Shown piece by piece: positions 55,745 through 64,000 of a stretch of 64,000 bases of DNA; positions within the stretch are counted from its first letter, which is position 1, and each line of letters starts with the position of its first letter. A program made the translations under genes and the position numbers. Origin of the DNA: JBGCEZ01 sp045106735 (lineage in GTDB: Bacteria; Planctomycetota; Phycisphaerae; Phycisphaerales; SM1A02); contig JBGCEZ010000012.1 in NCBI GenBank assembly GCA_045106735.1, positions 1 through 64,000 on the forward strand. The letters run 5' to 3'. The notes under the pieces were generated by a model, which was not told the DNA's origin, made no database searches, and worked only from the letters and a program-made list of their open reading frames with translations.

Positions 55745-56914
55745 TCAGACGCCGCTCGACTCCGTCACCACCCACTGTGTGAGGCCAAGCTGCCGGCGCA
55801 TCCGCTCGGCCGCGGACCGCGTCTCGAAACGGCCGACGTGAACGGTGTAGAGCCCACTTCGACTCCGGCCGGGTCCGTCAACTTCAACCCCGCCGATGCC
55901 CGCGCCGGCCACGCGTCCGCCGGCCCGCAGGGCCGCTTCGCGGGCCCGCTCGCCATCCCGGAACGCGCCAACCTGGATCGTGAATCCGGCCGCCGGCTCA
56001 GCGCCCGTTTCCCCAACGTTTGCCGGGCCTGCCGCCGGCCGCCCCAAGACGGCATTGCGGGCGGAAACGCCGGACGGACGGCTGACCTGGACGCGGACGT
56101 CACGGGCTCGGCGGACGAGCGCCTCCGCCGCGGTCCGATCTCCCAACCGGCGACGGCTGACCGCCGCCTGTTCGAGTGCTTGCCGGGCGTCGAGCGGTTC
56201 GAGGGCGCCGGCCGCCATCTCGAGCCACTCGGCTGCTTCGCGATGCTGGCCCCGCTTGGCCGCCAGAATGCCCGACGCGGCCAGTGCCCGGGCCCGCGTC
56301 CCGTCCCGGGGCGCCCGTCGGGCGAGCTGGAGCATGACCTCGGCGTCAGCATCGCGACCGCCGCGCATGGCGGCGATGCCGGCGACGTATGCGGCTTCGT
56401 ACCGCCGCAACTCGGTGGCCGAGCGGGTGAGCGGGGCGGCACTCGCATAGGCCGAGGCATATCGGCCCTGGCGATACGCCCGCAGCGCCGTTCCCAATGA
56501 TGATGTGGATCCGAGCGACGGTTCCGGGCTGGCCAATGTTCCGGCCGACGTCGGCGACATCGCGGACGACGCACAGCCCGCCAGGGGAGACGCCAAGGGA
56601 ATCGCCACGACCGATGCCAGGATGCCGGCGGCTCGCCGGGCTCGCCCGGCCGGTCTTCCGCCAATCGCCCAGCCAACCAGCCCGCCAACCAGCCCGCCGG
56701 TCGCCCGGTCAACCCGCCGACGGAGCCCATCACCAAGCCCGACTCCAGGCCCGACTCCAAGGCCTCGTCCAAGGCCTTCTCCGAACCGGCGAACACGCCT
56801 GATCACACACCTGGTCACACACCTCGCCTCAGCCACTCGCCCCCGACTTTTCGCTTTGCCCTCACGCACGCCGGTTCTCCATGCGCCAGCCAGTCGCCGG
56901 CGGTCCGATTGCAC
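55745..56914 (-). CDS. SPOR-domain lipoprotein with TPR-like repeats
   Basis: The frame spans 389 residues. A lipobox (ASPLAGC, Cys about 113) marks the mature start. Two to three TPR-like units follow (ALRAYRQGRYASAYASAAPL, GRDADAEVMLQLARRAP, GQHREAAEWLEMAAG). A C-terminal SPOR domain has GFTIQVGAFRDGERAREAAL and YTVHVGRFETRSAAERMR, which binds septal peptidoglycan in known members. The true start is unclear: ATG 56914 leaves a long N-terminus, and GTG 56818 or 56806 with GAGG upstream are alternatives. The Gly/Leu repeat (GLGRGLGVGPGVGLGDGL) lies before the signal. Confidence 0.78.
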   Translation of the reverse strand: MQSDRRRLAGAWRTGVREGKAKSRGRVAEARCVTRCVIRRVRRFGEGLGRGLGVGPGVGLGDGLRRRVDRATGGLVGGLVGWAIGGRPAGRARRAAGILASVVAIPLASPLAGCASSAMSPTSAGTLASPEPSLGSTSSLGTALRAYRQGRYASAYASAAPLTRSATELRRYEAAYVAGIAAMRGGRDADAEVMLQLARRAPRDGTRARALAASGILAAKRGQHREAAEWLEMAAGALEPLDARQALEQAAVSRRRLGDRTAAEALVRRARDVRVQVSRPSGVSARNAVLGRPAAGPANVGETGAEPAAGFTIQVGAFRDGERAREAALRAGGRVAGAGIGGVEVDGPGRSRSGLYTVHVGRFETRSAAERMRRQLGLTQWVVTESSGV

Positions 56915-57047
56915 GCCGCCCGGGATCCGAGACAGCGCTCACCGGGCTATCGTACTGGGCCGGCGAGAGGCTTCCATCGCCCTTCCGGATCGCCCCGCCG
57001 CGGGGCGTTCCAGCTTCGATTCCGCGTCCTTCCACGGAACCCCTTGC

Positions 57048-58571
57048 ATGCGCCTGACCCGGATGATCGTGTCGCAGCTTCTTCGTCACCCGTTTCGTGA
57101 CATCTTGAAAGATGACCAGCGGACGTGGAAGGCCTGGCAGCTGTATATGGGGGCGCTCCACCTGGCCCGCATCATCGAGCGGACCACCGATCGGCCGCAC
57201 ATCGGCTTCATGCTGCCGACCAGCGGCATGGCCCCGATGAGCATCCTGGCCACGTGGCTCCTCGGCCGGACGTCGGTGCCGATCAACTACCTGCTCGGCG
57301 AGTCCGAGCGTGAGTACCTGATCAAGGACGCCGAGGTCGACACCGTCATCACCGTGCGGGCGATGATCGAAAACTTCGGGCCGCTCCCAGAAGGCGTCAC
57401 GCCGATCTTCCTGGAAGACCTCAAGGCCCAGGCCGGACCCATCCCGCCGCTGCGCCGCGCGGCCAAGCGAGACGATGACCACCTCGCCGTCCTGCTCTAC
57501 ACCAGCGGCACCAGCGGACGACCAAAGGGCGTCATGCTCACCGCCGGCAACCTGATGTCCAATATCGAGCAAGCCGAAACGTTGGTGGGATTCCGCCAGA
57601 ATCAGCACAAGCTCTTTGGCGTGATCCCGCAGTTCCACTCCTTTGGCCTCACGGTGTTGACGCTCCTTCCGCTGGCCCTCGGCGTGCCCGTCGTCTTCAC
57701 CGCCCGGTTCATGCCGCGGCGCATCTTGGAGCTCTTGGCCAAGGAGAAGCCGTCGGTCCTGGTCCTGATTCCGTCGATGTACAACGCCTTGCTGAGCCAG
57801 AAGTCGGCCAAGCGCGAGCAGTTCGAAAGCTTGCGTTTGATCGTCTCCGGCGGCGAGCCGCTTCCGCACGCAGTGGCCGAGGGCTACCGCGAACGATTCG
57901 GCATCACGATCAACGAAGGCTACGGCCTGACCGAAACGAGTCCGGCCACCAACATCTGCATGCCAGGGGCGTACAAGCCCGGATCCGTCGGCCCGGCGTT
58001 GGACCGACTGGAGACGCGCATCATCGGCGACCAAGGCCAGGTCATGGCCACCGGCGAGGAAGGCGAGATCCGATTCCGCGGACCCAATGTCATGAAGGGT
58101 TACTACAAGCTGCCCGACGAGACGGCGGCGGTCTTTGACGACGACGGCTTCTTCCGCACCGGCGACATGGGCAAGCTCGACGAAGATGGCTTCCTCTACA
58201 TCACCGGCCGCATCAAGGAGATGCTGATCGTCGGCGGCGAGAACGTCTTCCCGCGCGAGATCGAGGAAGTCTTGAACGCCCATCCGTCGGTCCACGCATC
58301 GGCGGTGATCGGCATGCAGGACGACGTGCGTGGCGAATTGCCGCTGGCGTTCGTTGAACTGGAAGAAGATGCGACCTTCGACGAGAAGGCCCTCCGCACG
58401 ATCTGCCGCGAGACGCTCGCCCCGTACAAGGTGCCCCGCGACATCCGCTGGATCCGCGAACTCCCGCGGAACCCGACGGGCAAGGTGCTGCGCCGCGATC
58501 TCTCGGTCGACGTCGCCTGTTTGAGCAAGTCCGAAGCCGCGCCCGCGGCGAACGTGGAGACCGACTCGTGA
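57048..58571 (+). CDS. AMP-binding acyl-CoA ligase (fatty acid)
   Basis: A 507-residue adenylate-forming enzyme expected to activate a carboxylic acid to its CoA ester. Motifs are YTSGTSGRPKGVMLT (ATP), GYGLTETSP, YKVPRDIRWI and the catalytic Lys in NPTGKVLRRDL. Length is typical of the family. ATG 57048 (MRLTRMIVSQ) is chosen; the open frame to 56505 is antisense to the SPOR gene. Its stop overlaps the GTG of the MqnD-like gene (GTGA), so they are coupled. The substrate is not determined. Confidence 0.9.
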   Translation: MRLTRMIVSQLLRHPFRDILKDDQRTWKAWQLYMGALHLARIIERTTDRPHIGFMLPTSGMAPMSILATWLLGRTSVPINYLLGESEREYLIKDAEVDTVITVRAMIENFGPLPEGVTPIFLEDLKAQAGPIPPLRRAAKRDDDHLAVLLYTSGTSGRPKGVMLTAGNLMSNIEQAETLVGFRQNQHKLFGVIPQFHSFGLTVLTLLPLALGVPVVFTARFMPRRILELLAKEKPSVLVLIPSMYNALLSQKSAKREQFESLRLIVSGGEPLPHAVAEGYRERFGITINEGYGLTETSPATNICMPGAYKPGSVGPALDRLETRIIGDQGQVMATGEEGEIRFRGPNVMKGYYKLPDETAAVFDDDGFFRTGDMGKLDEDGFLYITGRIKEMLIVGGENVFPREIEEVLNAHPSVHASAVIGMQDDVRGELPLAFVELEEDATFDEKALRTICRETLAPYKVPRDIRWIRELPRNPTGKVLRRDLSVDVACLSKSEAAPAANVETDS

Positions 58572-59503
58572 GCCCGACCGACGCCCCGAACGCGCACCCG
58601 GCTTCCGCCGCCGCGACCGAACGGCCCGTGCTTCGCCTGGCCCACAGCCCCGATCCGGATGACGCATTCATGTGGTGGCCACTGGTGGCCGGACCGCACG
58701 GCGGCCCGCACGTCGACACCCGCGGCTTCGACTTTGAGATCGTGGCCGAGGACATCGCGGAATTGAATCGACGATCGCCGAGTGCGGAACTCGAGATCAC
58801 CGCCATGAGCTGCGGGGCCTTTCCGTTCGTCGCCGATCGATACGCGATCACCGCGTGCGGCGCCTCCATGGGCGATGGCTACGGCCCGAAGCTCGTCGCC
58901 GGCCGGCCCATGACGGTGGAAGAACTTCGCGACCCCGAGGTGGTCATCGCCATCCCCGGCGAGCGGACCAGCGCGATGATGACGACGCGTTTGCTCGTCG
59001 GGCCGGAGCCCGGCGCCTTCCGGTACGAAGAGATGGCCTTTGAAGCGATCATCGATGCCGTTCAAAGTGGCCGATGTGCCGCCGGGCTCGTGATCCACGA
59101 AGCCCAGCTCACGTACCAAGACGCCGGCTTGCACCTGGTGGCCGATCTCGGCGCGTGGTGGCGCGAGACGCGCGGGACCTTGCTGCCACTCGGCATCAAC
59201 GCGATCCGCCGCGATCTCGAAGTGGAGCACGGCCCCGGCACGCTGACCCGGGTGACGCGGGTGCTGCAGGATGCTCTGGGCCATGCCCTCGAACATCGCG
59301 ACACGTCAATCGCCGTGGCCCTGGAGTACGCCCGCGACATGGGGGCGGAACTGGCCGGCGAGTTCGTCGACCTGTACGTCAACCGCCACACGCTGGCCTT
59401 TGGGCCGGATGGCGAGGCCGCGGTACGGGGCTGGCTCGACGCGATCGCCGACGCCGGCTTGGCCCCGCGCGTCGACGACCTGGAGTTCATCGCGCCGGAA
59501 TGA
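58568..59503 (+). CDS. MqnD/MqnA-like menaquinone (futalosine pathway) protein
   Basis: A 311-residue protein of the periplasmic-binding-like MqnA/MqnD superfamily. The signature LAHSPDPDDAFMWWPL is close to the start, followed by DIAELN, ITAMSCGAFPFVADRYAI and IPGERTSAMMTTRLL. It resembles MqnD, which converts cyclic de-hypoxanthine futalosine to 1,4-dihydroxy-6-naphthoate in the alternative menaquinone pathway. The GTG start overlaps the ligase stop. The pairing with an acyl-CoA ligase is notable but unexplained. Confidence 0.82.
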   Translation: MSPTDAPNAHPASAAATERPVLRLAHSPDPDDAFMWWPLVAGPHGGPHVDTRGFDFEIVAEDIAELNRRSPSAELEITAMSCGAFPFVADRYAITACGASMGDGYGPKLVAGRPMTVEELRDPEVVIAIPGERTSAMMTTRLLVGPEPGAFRYEEMAFEAIIDAVQSGRCAAGLVIHEAQLTYQDAGLHLVADLGAWWRETRGTLLPLGINAIRRDLEVEHGPGTLTRVTRVLQDALGHALEHRDTSIAVALEYARDMGAELAGEFVDLYVNRHTLAFGPDGEAAVRGWLDAIADAGLAPRVDDLEFIAPE

Positions 59504-60157
59504 GCTCCGGCGAGCGTGGCCGAGGTCGCGAACGTCCAAAGCGTCCAAGCGGGCGCTGCGGATTCACGCCCTCGACTCGCGGGATCACTCCCGAAACGTC
59601 GTACGAGACCCAAAGCGAGACGCCCCAGCGCCGCCCCAAGGCCATTGGCCGCCTTTGAGCGGCAGGGATTGCGGGCTTTTCGCTTGCGACGCGCGGGCAC
59701 CGGGCTAGTCTTGACGTGTCCCGTCCTTGTGGGGGTGGGCCCGGACGCCGCGTTCCAGGAGACCACTCCGACGCCGCCAGGGGCTCCGCCAAGACGGGGG
59801 ATGGCTCCGCCGAGACGGAGGATGGCTCCGCCAAGACGGAGGATGGCTCCGCTGCGGCGGATCCAATTGATTTCGAATGTGTTCCCCAAGGGGGGCTGTT
59901 TCGGGAGCTCTTTGCTTCCGATACACGCCGATTGAGTGGGGGGGAACACCGCGGATGGAGCGCGGTCGCTCGGTTTTTCCGGCGGCTCGGTTTTCACTTT
60001 TGCGTGAAACGCCGTGCCGGGTTCGGAAACGCTGACCGGTTCGTTTCATCGGCCAGGTGCGCGGATCGTCAGGATGACATTCGTGGGCCGGAATCCGCCG
60101 GGTACACGCGACCCGCCCGGATGAACCTCCTCCCGTGACGAGCGTGGAAACCGACCA
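59504..60157. other. Intergenic region with a 21-bp repeat
   Basis: A 654-bp gap. It holds the 21-bp repeat (59778-59861) and a less GC-rich segment (59860-60010). A weak promoter pair TTGCGA-16-TAGTCT (59684-59711) would give a 440-nt leader to the ACT gene. No gene is supported. Confidence 0.5.
59778..59861. repeat. 21-bp tandem repeat
   Basis: Four copies of a unit containing GGATGGCTCCGCCAAGACGG (the outer two diverged) in a noncoding gap. Confidence 0.88.
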
Positions 60158-60628
60158 GTGACCCAAATGGTGCCCCAAGAGACAGCGCGCGGATACAGCC
60201 CGCCGAGCGTCCGCCAGTTCAGCGTGTTCCTCGAGAACAAGGTGGGCCGACTGCTCGACCTCGTCGCGGTCTTTGACGAAGACCCGGAGGTGCATCTCTG
60301 CAGCATCAGCGTGCTCGAGTCTTCTGACCACGCCGTGGTCCGGCTGATCGCCAACCACGCCGACCGAGCCAAACAGCTTCTGGCCGAGAACGGGATCGCC
60401 CACGCGACCCTTGACTTGCTGGTCGTCGAGCTTCAGGAAGCGGGTTCGATGACGGGCTTGTGCCTCTCGCTCTTGCAGGCTGAACTCAACATCCGCTTCG
60501 CCTATCCGCTGCTGCTCGGCAGCGAAGGTCGGCCGCTGATCGCCCTGGCGGTCGATGACCACACGCTGGCCGGCCAGATCTTGCGACGCAAGAACTTCCG
60601 CCTCCTCGGCGAGGCCGACCTCGCCTGA
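60158..60628 (+). CDS. Tandem ACT-domain protein
   Basis: A 156-residue regulatory-type protein. The first ACT domain (residues about 18-80) begins RQFSVFLENKVGRLLDLVAVF and the second (about 85-150) includes LVVELQEAGSMTGLCLSLLQ. ACT domains bind amino acids or related ligands; no enzyme is fused. The GTG at 60158 has GGAAA upstream; ATG 60167 is an alternative. Its ligand is unknown. Confidence 0.82.
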   Translation: MTQMVPQETARGYSPPSVRQFSVFLENKVGRLLDLVAVFDEDPEVHLCSISVLESSDHAVVRLIANHADRAKQLLAENGIAHATLDLLVVELQEAGSMTGLCLSLLQAELNIRFAYPLLLGSEGRPLIALAVDDHTLAGQILRRKNFRLLGEADLA

Positions 60629-60855
60629 GCTGACGTGGACCGGCCGGCCGTTCCCGGTGCCAGCCCGGTGCAGCGCCTCCTGAACCGCGGATGAAGCCCG
60701 CCCGTTCGCCAGTCCGCGCGGGCGTCGAAGGGAGCCCCCCCTGAATCAGCTTCCCCAACGTCGCTCGCTGCGCCCCGGACGAAACCTCGGCGGCAAGGTC
60801 TGCGATGGGCGCGGTGGGCACGCATACCGCGGCCTCCCACGGTCCGTGTGGGACG
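60629..60855. other. Intergenic region before miniature element copy 2
   Basis: A 227-bp gap after the ACT gene. If the zincin-like ORF had a native 5' end it would have lain here or under the element, but no coding match in its frame is seen. Confidence 0.4.
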
Positions 60856-61026
60856 CCCTAACAGCCCGTTGAAGAACCCCGCCCCGCCCTGAGCACGTTC
60901 ATTCCGCCCCTCGCTTTGTCGCCGAATCTCGGCGTATCGAGCGGATATGCCTTCGATTCGGCTCCGCGCGAGGGACGGAAGCACCGCACTCAGGACGAGA
61001 CGGGCTTCTTCAACGAACTGCTAAGC
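60856..61026 (+). mobile_element. 171-bp miniature inverted-repeat element, copy 2
   Basis: About 95% identical to 8516-8686, opposite orientation. The ends are inverted repeats (AACAGCCCGTTGAAGAA at the left, the complement of TTGAAGAAGCCCGTC at the right). GACG is found immediately on both sides, a possible 4-bp target duplication. The element supplies the first codons of the zincin-like ORF that follows. Confidence 0.82.
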
Positions 61027-61749
61027 GACGCCGACGAACTGTGCCGGTACATCCAAGAGAATCCCTCGCGGGATGACGTCCATCCGGCGTCGATCGAGGA
61101 CTGCCAATCGGTGATCGCCCGGCTTCCGGCCGAGATCACGACGCACGTCCGGGCCGTCGTCCTCCGGCGCCCGCGAGCCCGCGAACTCCGCCACTGGACG
61201 GAGGGCTGGGCTCGCCGAGGCGTGGTGGCCCTCGTCGCCATGCCGGCCAGCTTGCGGTACACCTGGCGCGGCCACCTCACCGAAGGGGCGCGCCGGCACT
61301 ACGCACCCTGGTGCGATCGATGGACGGTCTCGGATTCAAGCACGACGCTTCAGTGGACAATGGCCGAGGCGAAGCGGTACTACCGCTTTCACATCCTGCT
61401 CCACGAGATCGGCCACGTGGTGGATCCGAAACTCTGGAAACGAAGCCCGCGAGCTCGCGAGAGCTACGCCGAAAACTTCGCCATCACATGGGCCCGGCGG
61501 CTGGGCGAGTTGCCCGAGCGCGGCGCGGGGAACGCGCCGCCCGAGCACCCGCCATCGACGGTGAACGATCAGCCGCCGCCCGAACCGCTTGCCCCGTCGG
61601 TTCCGCCAGCGCCGCCAGTTCCGCCACCGAGCTCTTCCAGCCCGCGGCGAATCTCCTCTTCGATCGACAGTCCGGCATCGTCGCCGGCATCCGATCCGCC
61701 GGCCGCGCCCGCACCCGTGCCCGGAAGCGGCAAGGTCACCGGCGTGTAG
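60916..61749 (+). CDS. Zincin-like metalloprotease-type ORF with N-terminus from the miniature element
   Basis: A 277-residue frame. The first 37 or so residues (MSPNLGVSSGYAFDSAPREG...) come from the miniature element and start at a TTG. The next part (about 38-215) has an HEIGH zinc-binding motif (LLHEIGHVVD) and a possible third acidic ligand region (RARESYAENFAITWARR), as in zincins. The last 60 or so residues (Pro/Ser-rich) are antisense to the cyclophilin gene. No native start codon is apparent after the element, so this may be a 5'-truncated gene or a chimera. Product and substrate are unknown. Confidence 0.55.
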   Translation: MSPNLGVSSGYAFDSAPREGRKHRTQDETGFFNELLSDADELCRYIQENPSRDDVHPASIEDCQSVIARLPAEITTHVRAVVLRRPRARELRHWTEGWARRGVVALVAMPASLRYTWRGHLTEGARRHYAPWCDRWTVSDSSTTLQWTMAEAKRYYRFHILLHEIGHVVDPKLWKRSPRARESYAENFAITWARRLGELPERGAGNAPPEHPPSTVNDQPPPEPLAPSVPPAPPVPPPSSSSPRRISSSIDSPASSPASDPPAAPAPVPGSGKVTGV

Positions 61750-63005
61750 TCATGCCCGCGGTCGCGCACGATGCGGACCGCGGTGATGACGTCATCGCGC
61801 CGCAACGAACGGGCGATGTCGGTGCCTTCGATCACGCGGCCAAAGACCGTATGCATGCCGTTGAGCCACGGCGTCGGGCGATGGTTGAAGAAGAACTGGC
61901 TGCCCGCGGTGTTCGGCGGCGTTTGCTTGGCCATCGACACGGAATCGCGGAAGTGCATGCGGTGGGTGAAGTCGCCGCCGTGCTCATCGGCCAGGAGGTA
62001 GCCCGGGTTGCCGGTGCCGGCGAGGCCCGGGACGTCCGGCTTGGAGTTGGCGTCGCCGCCCTGGATCATGAAGTCCGGGAGGAAGCGGTGGAAGGTCGTG
62101 TTCTCGTAGAAGCCGGACCGGGCCAGGCTGATGAAGTTGGCCACGGTGTTCGGGGCCTCGTTCTCAAAGAGCTCGATGACCACCGGGCCCTTGGACGTCT
62201 CGACCACCGCCCGCGGCAGGTCGTTGGCCGTCGCCTCCGCCGCCCGGATCTCCAACTCCTTGGCCCACTCGGCTTCGGTGTCGGTGATGTGTCCCGAGAG
62301 TTGCTCGAGCTCGGTCTTGATCCGGAAGTCGCGTGGATCGCTGACGTCCAGCCCCGCGAGCGCGGCCCGCGCGGCTTCAAAGTCGTGTTCGGCGAAGTGG
62401 CTCTTGGCCACGATCAGGGCGAGGGCGGGGTCTTCGGTGAGTTCAAAGTCGAGCCGCGTCACCGCGTCCAGCACCTGCCGGTACTGGATCTCCCCGAAGG
62501 AACGCTCGATCGACTCGCGCTGAATCTCCGGGGAATCGGGGAAGCGGGCGGCCAAGTCGGCCCACGCCGAGTCCACTTCGGCCTGCCCGACGCGCTCGGT
62601 AGCGATGCGCCAACGGAGGGCCGACAACGCCAAACCGCCGTCGGCCGGCCGAAGCCCGATGAGCTCATCGAAACGCGACTCGATCCGCGACTCGTCCTCG
62701 GCCAACCACAGCGAGAGCTGCAGGTCCATGGCCAGGACGCGGGCTTCGGGGCCCGCAGTCGCCCGGCGGGCGTCCAGGTCGCGAAGGAAAGCCCGCACCG
62801 TCAGCCGGTCCTGCTCAAAGAGCCCGACCTCACTGAGGACGCCAGCCAGTCGGCGGTACCGCTCGGACAGCGTCGCGAGATCCGGGGCGTCCTGGGCGAC
62901 CGTCGCCGCATCGGCCGAGGGGCCGGACGGGAGGATCGGCAGCGCGGCGCCTCCGACCATGAGGCCGGCCAGCAAGCAGACGGAACGGAAACGGGGGCTG
63001 AACAT
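61569..63005 (-). CDS. Secreted cyclophilin-type peptidyl-prolyl isomerase
   Basis: A 478-residue exported protein. The signal peptide (FRSVCLLAGLMVGGAALPIL) is followed by a long helical, TPR-like region (about 60-265) and a cyclophilin domain (about 270-430). The catalytic block FHRFLPDFMIQGGDANS carries the key Arg, with GSQFFFNHRPTPWLNGMHTVFG downstream. A Gly/Ser-rich tail (GGGTGGAGGTDGASG) ends it. ATG 63005 (MFSPRFRS) has GGAG at eight bases. It would catalyse proline isomerisation in the periplasm. Its 3' end overlaps the convergent zincin-like ORF. Confidence 0.88.
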   Translation of the reverse strand: MFSPRFRSVCLLAGLMVGGAALPILPSGPSADAATVAQDAPDLATLSERYRRLAGVLSEVGLFEQDRLTVRAFLRDLDARRATAGPEARVLAMDLQLSLWLAEDESRIESRFDELIGLRPADGGLALSALRWRIATERVGQAEVDSAWADLAARFPDSPEIQRESIERSFGEIQYRQVLDAVTRLDFELTEDPALALIVAKSHFAEHDFEAARAALAGLDVSDPRDFRIKTELEQLSGHITDTEAEWAKELEIRAAEATANDLPRAVVETSKGPVVIELFENEAPNTVANFISLARSGFYENTTFHRFLPDFMIQGGDANSKPDVPGLAGTGNPGYLLADEHGGDFTHRMHFRDSVSMAKQTPPNTAGSQFFFNHRPTPWLNGMHTVFGRVIEGTDIARSLRRDDVITAVRIVRDRGHDYTPVTLPLPGTGAGAAGGSDAGDDAGLSIEEEIRRGLEELGGGTGGAGGTDGASGSGGG

Positions 63006-63097
63006 CGGGCGGGCTCCAGAATCGCGCCGTCCTGGCGACCGCGAGAGAACGCGTCGGCCAGGCGTTGGCGCGAGCCACAAATGGTACCGGGATCCGG

Positions 63098-64000
63098 TCA
63101 GGTGATCGAGGTGGCCTGTCCGGAGGCTTCTGAGCCCGAGCGGGGGGCCGCGGCCCCCGACCGCACCGGGGCCGGGTAGGTGCAGCTGGTCTTCTCGGTT
63201 TCCCAGACGGTGATCGACTCGAGCCCAGCCCCGGTCGCCGCGATCGGGCCGGCCAGGAGCTCGTGGCAGACGCGGGCGATGTTCTCGACCGACGGCGTTC
63301 GGCCGCCGAAGAGATCGTCCAGCCCGTTCAAATCGGCATGGTCGAGCCGCTCGAGCATCCCCTCGGCCACGATCGCCTCAAGCCCCGGCAGCGTCAGCAC
63401 CGGAGCGTCCGAGCCGTCCGGCATCGGCACCCGCGCGACGACCTTGACGCGGTAGTTGTGCCCGTGGGGATTCGTGCACTTGCCGAACACGCGACGATTC
63501 GCCTCCGCGTCCAGATCGTCGGCCCACAGATGGTGGGCAGCGGCGAAATCAAAGTGCTGCGACATCAAGAATTCGTGCATGCGATCGGCCTCCACGGTGA
63601 TGGCGTGTTGGGGCGTGAGGGCCCAGCGAATCTCCGACAAGCGATCGCCGAGCGACGGGCGGAGGGCTTCCAGAAGGTGGCCGAGCGTCACGGCGGGGGA
63701 ACGCGTCGGATGCTCGACCATCGCCCGCGTCAGAAGCTCGATGCCGATGTCGCGCACCGCCGCGTCAATGTCGCCGATACCGACGAGGTAGCCGGTGCTG
63801 GGATCTTCTTGTCCTCGGCAGCGGACCAGGAGGTCGCAGTAGACGACCGGTCCATCGGCCGACGGCCACCCGGCAAACGTGTTGGACCGCGGCTGGTCGC
63901 GCCACGCGATTCCGCCTCCACGGCCGAAAAGTTCGGCGACGGAGATCGAGAATCGGACGCTTCGGGCGAGTTCGAGCAATGCGTGGCTCCGTCGGTGCTG
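63098..64000 (-). CDS. 6-pyruvoyltetrahydropterin/QueD-family protein, double domain, 5' end outside window
   Basis: The frame is open to the window edge, so the true start lies beyond 64000 (a TTG at 63979 is the first internal candidate). The C-terminal half (about residues 140-270 counted from that TTG) is a good PTPS/QueD domain: FDFAAAHHLW, GKCTNPHGHNYRV (active-site Cys and zinc His), LDHADLN, PSVENIA and VWETEKTSCTY. The N-terminal half (FSISVAELF, DLLVRCRGQEDPSTGYLVGIGDID) resembles the same fold but lacks the His and Cys ligands. It could make 7-deazaguanine or pterin precursors. Tail Ser/Gly-rich. Confidence 0.82.
   Translation of the reverse strand, partial: QHRRSHALLELARSVRFSISVAELFGRGGGIAWRDQPRSNTFAGWPSADGPVVYCDLLVRCRGQEDPSTGYLVGIGDIDAAVRDIGIELLTRAMVEHPTRSPAVTLGHLLEALRPSLGDRLSEIRWALTPQHAITVEADRMHEFLMSQHFDFAAAHHLWADDLDAEANRRVFGKCTNPHGHNYRVKVVARVPMPDGSDAPVLTLPGLEAIVAEGMLERLDHADLNGLDDLFGGRTPSVENIARVCHELLAGPIAATGAGLESITVWETEKTSCTYPAPVRSGAAAPRSGSEASGQATSIT

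Noticed and set aside
59716..60138. 140-codon open frame containing the 21-bp repeat (DGSAETEDGSAK)
   Set aside because: Its second half has low GC at third positions and no recognisable fold; treated as noncoding.

Overview
The window is a GC-rich stretch of bacterial chromosome, most probably from the phylum Planctomycetota, class Phycisphaerae. The main evidence is a set of secreted proteins ending in calcium-loop (dockerin-like) tails of the type DVDGDGxVxFxDLLxVLxxWG, often next to CP/GP/PCPG motifs. Supporting signs are an H1-like/HU chromatin protein, KdsB (a Kdo-containing outer membrane), a futalosine-pathway MqnD-like protein and many GTG starts. No phage, integrase, CRISPR array, rRNA or complete insertion sequence was found. 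The only mobile DNA recognised is a pair of 171-bp miniature inverted-repeat elements.

Layout. 61-10395 is all on the minus strand: an S9 peptidase with a small partner, two tandem BamE-like lipoproteins, an unknown 83-residue protein, a potassium channel with a zinc-ribbon tail, a frameshifted dockerin-like exoprotein, the first miniature element, and urocanate hydratase. 10743-20355 holds prmC, a DUF998-like membrane protein, a GAF/response-regulator protein, and a tightly coupled four-gene ABC exporter operon (ATPase, permease, GldG-like, DUF4340-like) joined by three ATGA overlaps. 20514-29968 (minus) holds ribD with a SpoIIE-type phosphatase, fusA with a terminator and a probable long leader, then a TPR protein, kdsB and an RNase HII-like enzyme. 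30269-32052 is the def-fmt pair. 32311-37315 holds two tandem exoprotein paralogues and a secreted propeller-like protein, followed by a divergent CTP synthase and a secreted redoxin with an RGG-repeat linker. 42158-42231 is tRNA-Met. 42421-47331 holds a DUF1028/dockerin protein, a double zinc-ribbon membrane protein and a large LamG/dockerin protein. 47879-53502 holds aconitase, small membrane proteins, a second SpoIIE-type phosphatase and a PfkB kinase. 53955-64000 holds the H1/HU protein, tRNA-Ser, a SPOR lipoprotein, an acyl-CoA ligase with the MqnD-like protein, an ACT protein, the second miniature element fused in frame to a zincin-like ORF, a secreted cyclophilin, and a partial double-PTPS protein.

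Functionally the window mixes housekeeping enzymes (translation start and stop processing, elongation, nucleotide, riboflavin and central metabolism) with an envelope and extracellular set (Kdo, lipoproteins, dockerin-tailed exoproteins, secreted cyclophilin and redoxin). A recurrent oddity is short tandem repeats with units in multiples of 3 or 6 bp. They form low-complexity linkers inside conserved enzymes (PrmC, RibD, Fmt, ABC ATPase, S9 peptidase) and also sit in intergenic gaps. No wholly new multi-gene system could be demonstrated. The strongest leads are the miniature element and its gene chimera, the divergent CTP synthase and RNase HII-like proteins, and the H1/HU protein with its upstream repeats.
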